The position numbers and the translations under genes were made by a program. Below are positions 11,428 to 13,588 of a DNA stretch of 13,588 nucleotides, piece after piece. The notes under the pieces are model-generated. The model was not told the DNA's origin. It saw nothing but the letters and a program-made list of their open reading frames with translations, and did no database searches. The DNA is from CAYHBS01 sp964360995. GTDB taxonomy: Bacteria; Patescibacteriota; Minisyncoccia; Ryanbacterales; HO2-45-13. Where the stretch lies: contig CAYHYZ010000019.1 of the NCBI GenBank assembly GCA_964360995.1, positions 1-13,588 of the forward strand. The letters are read 5' to 3'. Numbering within the stretch: the first letter of the stretch is position 1; every line of letters begins with the position of its first letter.

Positions 11428-12840
11428 ATGCAACCATATGCTCCGTTAGAAAAAAAAGAACTTCCCGAACCTCCGCATTGGACGAAGGCTCTTGGAGTTG
11501 GCGTGGTCGTGATGGGTTTAGGAATTGGCACGGGCGAGCTGATCATGTGGCCGCATTTAATTACGAAACACGGCCTCACATTATTGTGGCTCGCGCTCGT
11601 AGGTATTAGCGGTCAGTATTTTATCAATAGAGAAGTCGCACGTCATGAAGTAGCAACGGGAGAAGGTTTTTTTACCACTTCTGCGCGCGTATTTGCAGGC
11701 ACCGCTTTTTTTTGGTTTGTTGCGGCAATTATTTTGTATGTATGGCCCGCATGGGCAACTGCGATTGGTACGACTCTGGTAAAGCTCACGGGGTACGGAG
11801 ACTACATTTTTTGGGCGCGCGTGGTCTATGTACTATTAATTCTCCTGACATTCAGCGGGCGTATTGCGTATGTGCTCCTAGAGCGTATTTTACTACTGAC
11901 GGTACCGACATTTTTTATCTTATTACTTGCGATTAGCAGTATGAATTTGTCGTGGGAGCTCCTTGCCGAAGGACTGCGTGGAGTGTTTTCGTTCGGTAGT
12001 ATACCCGATGGAGTGGATATGAATGTGCTCCTTGGCGCGGTGGTGTTTGCTGGAGCCGGAGGGATGCTCAACCTTGCAGTGTCGTTATGGTACCGCGACA
12101 AACAAGTGGGAATGGGAAAATATGTGGGGCGGATTACCAATCCCATCACGGGGCGCGTGCAGGCGGTGGCGGCAACAGGGTATACATTTGATACCTCAAA
12201 TCCCATGCTCATGCGTAGATGGCGCGGATGGATGCGATACGTCACGATTGATCAAGGAGTCATTTTTCTTATCCTTGGATTTACCACGTTGTTTTTGCTC
12301 AGTCTGAACGCATACGCGGTGCTCGTACCAATGGGTATTGTGCCCGAGGGCGTGCAAGTAGCAGTGGTGCAAGCAAATATTTTCGGTGAGCAGTGGGGGC
12401 GACCCGGATTTTATTTGTTTCTCGTGATGGCGTTTCTCATGTTGTTTTCCGTTATGTGGACCGTGATCGATGCACTCACACGAATGTTGACCGACATTAT
12501 TTATACAAATGCGCGTTCTGGGCCGTACGTAAAAATATTTTCGATATTTGATCGTATTTCGGCAGGAGGATTATATTATAGTATTGTCACGATCGTGTGT
12601 GTTGTAGGAATCATACTTTCCGGATATAGCCAACCACTCGCATTGCTCACCATCTCCGGCGTGCTCTCGGGTATTTCCATGGCACTCTATATGCCGCTCT
12701 TAATGTATGTAAATAATCGCAGACTGCCAGTACCGCTGCGTCCAAACATTGTAACGAATTTTTTTATGTTTGGATTTTGGATGTTCTATCTCTACTTCGC
12801 ATACGTAGTGATTCGTAACGCAATCGCGTCATTTCTATGA
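11428..12840 (+). CDS. Divergent Nramp-family-like transporter
   Basis: From the ATG at 11428 this is a 470-residue protein with about 11-12 hydrophobic segments, a normal size for Nramp metal transporters of the APC/LeuT fold. The first helix reads GLGIGTGELIMWPHL (30-44). In classical Nramp the DPGN motif sits here; a GTGE form is seen in a non-classical branch. The helix 6 region reads GAVVFAGAGGMLNL (203-216), without the MPH metal-binding motif. So metal transport by the classical site is unlikely, and the substrate is unknown. Codons upstream to 11269 are open but lie across the promoter and terminator. The ribosome site is weak. The stop overlaps the DUF2585 gene start in an ATGA, so the two are coupled. 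Confidence 0.8.
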   Translation: MQPYAPLEKKELPEPPHWTKALGVGVVVMGLGIGTGELIMWPHLITKHGLTLLWLALVGISGQYFINREVARHEVATGEGFFTTSARVFAGTAFFWFVAAIILYVWPAWATAIGTTLVKLTGYGDYIFWARVVYVLLILLTFSGRIAYVLLERILLLTVPTFFILLLAISSMNLSWELLAEGLRGVFSFGSIPDGVDMNVLLGAVVFAGAGGMLNLAVSLWYRDKQVGMGKYVGRITNPITGRVQAVAATGYTFDTSNPMLMRRWRGWMRYVTIDQGVIFLILGFTTLFLLSLNAYAVLVPMGIVPEGVQVAVVQANIFGEQWGRPGFYLFLVMAFLMLFSVMWTVIDALTRMLTDIIYTNARSGPYVKIFSIFDRISAGGLYYSIVTIVCVVGIILSGYSQPLALLTISGVLSGISMALYMPLLMYVNNRRLPVPLRPNIVTNFFMFGFWMFYLYFAYVVIRNAIASFL

Positions 12841-13496
12841 ATCTTCCATTGGTAGTTGAGGCATCACTTATCACCGCAACGTACGTCGGTATTTCGTTGA
12901 TTGTCGTATGGTACGTAAAAAAATATCGAGGAGATCAATTTTCTGCCTCCACCGCAGCGGCACTATTACTGACAGGAATTGCAGGAGCATATTTATATGC
13001 GCTTGGACATCCGCTCATCTGCAAATGCAATTATGTGAAATTGTGGCATGGAGTGACATTCAGTTCTGAAAACTCGCAACATATTTCTGATTGGTATACA
13101 TTTTCTCACGTCATTCACGGATTTGCTTTCTATTGGTTGCTCTCTTTGTTTGCGCGCCGCATGCCCGCTTCGCGCAAATTACTCATCGCAATTATTATTG
13201 AAGCGGCGTGGGAAATTTTTGAAAATACCGATTTCGTGATCAATAGATATCGGGAAGTTACCATCTCGCTCGATTACTATGGAGATAGTGTACTCAATTC
13301 AATCTGCGATATTGGTGCGATGGTACTGGGATTTATCATGGCGCGTAAGTGGCCCGTTTGGTTAATTGTTGCGCTCGCGATAGGAATGGAGCTTTTCGTT
13401 GGGTATATGATCCGCGATAATCTCACACTTAATATCATCATGCTGCTATATCCCAACGATGCGGTTCTGAACTGGCAAAGTACCCCGATGTTATAA
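12837..13496 (+). CDS. DUF2585 / UPF0314 membrane protein
   Basis: This 219-residue protein matches the UPF0314 family over its whole length: CKCNYVKLWHG (62-72), SENSQHISDWYTFSHVIHGF (77-96), EAAWEIFEN (122-130), RYREVTISLDYYGDS (137-151) and RDNLTLNIIMLLYP (193-206). Hydrophobic segments at about 8-27, 38-57, 90-107, 113-127, 155-170 and 173-192 should span the membrane. The family is best known from Alphaproteobacteria and has no known function. The many invariant His, Glu, Asp, Arg and Ser residues look more like an enzyme site than a channel (inference). The start overlaps the transporter stop by ATGA, so they probably work together. Confidence 0.9.
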   Translation: MNLPLVVEASLITATYVGISLIVVWYVKKYRGDQFSASTAAALLLTGIAGAYLYALGHPLICKCNYVKLWHGVTFSSENSQHISDWYTFSHVIHGFAFYWLLSLFARRMPASRKLLIAIIIEAAWEIFENTDFVINRYREVTISLDYYGDSVLNSICDIGAMVLGFIMARKWPVWLIVALAIGMELFVGYMIRDNLTLNIIMLLYPNDAVLNWQSTPML

Positions 13497-13522
13497 TCTA
13501 TGATGCTCCAACGTTGTGTCGG

Positions 13523-13569
13523 AGAGTCGACTGAAGCGTCGGCTTCGGGGTCCCGACTGAAGCGTCGGG
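13523..13569. repeat. Two copies of a hairpin-forming repeat
   Basis: CGACTGAAGCGTCGG occurs at 13528-13542 and again at 13554-13568, 26 bases apart. Each copy folds on itself (CGAC with GTCG around TGAAGC). The second extends to TCCCGAC/GTCGGGA, a perfect seven-base stem. There is no T run in view, so a terminator role for the DUF2585 gene is uncertain. The window ends soon after. Confidence 0.75.
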
Positions 13570-13588
13570 AGAGGATAGAATTATCTAA

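Noticed and set aside
13528..13568. CRISPR array
   Set aside because: Only two 15-base copies with an 11-base gap, each self-complementary; the spacer is too short and no cas gene is present.
1..13588. Alternative genetic code with TGA as a sense codon
   Set aside because: TGA ends several well-defined proteins at sensible places, including the ATGA overlaps at 951, 9703 and 12837.

Overview
The window looks like chromosomal DNA from a small-genome bacterium of the Candidate Phyla Radiation (Patescibacteria, probably a Parcubacteria-type lineage). This is an inference from gene families: a membrane-anchored Clp ATPase with a degenerate first AAA module next to a 128-residue membrane protein, a 176-residue signal-anchor protein with a DFNGDG motif, and many tiny membrane or zinc-ribbon proteins. 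The standard code applies, since TGA is a normal stop. I see no rRNA, tRNA, insertion sequence, phage structural gene or CRISPR array.

Layout. The left edge carries the start of a small membrane-protein gene on the minus strand (1-141), then a Cys-rich 74-residue protein (251-475). At 568-3389 a membrane protein and the Clp-type ATPase form an ATGA-overlapping pair. Next come a cold-shock protein (3595-3795), a DUF397 protein (3991-4176) and a 6-helix half-size MFS-like protein (4239-4826). At 4948-5828 a membrane/zinc-ribbon protein precedes a ClpP-like serine protease. A zinc-ribbon gene on the minus strand (5964-6374) diverges from uppP (6513-7283), which is followed by the DFNGDG protein (7303-7833). 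A further zinc-ribbon gene lies at 7915-8277. The operon at 8361-10362 encodes a DedA-family protein, an Est30-like alpha/beta hydrolase and a family 2 glycosyltransferase. Three very small membrane proteins follow (48, 101 and 39 residues; 10446-11197). The right end holds a divergent Nramp-like transporter coupled to a DUF2585/UPF0314 membrane protein (11428-13496), then two copies of a hairpin-forming repeat.

Two gene styles are interleaved. Conserved multi-gene units tend to use ATGA or longer overlaps, weak or absent Shine-Dalgarno sites and an extended -10 promoter of the form TGGTAnnnT close to the start. Many small genes sit alone or in pairs, often with a -35/-10 promoter, a strong AGGAGG-type site and a private hairpin terminator. 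Most encode a single membrane helix, paired cysteines, or both.

Functional threads are protein quality control (Clp ATPase and a stand-alone ClpP-like protease, with divergent motor and catalytic residues), undecaprenyl-phosphate and envelope metabolism (UppP, DedA, glycosyltransferase), and metal or solute transport (Nramp-like, half-MFS). The strongest second-look items are the Clp ATPase, the ClpP-like protein with its coupled partner, the DUF397 gene outside Actinobacteria, the duplicated csp tail/terminator, and the small-gene cassettes.
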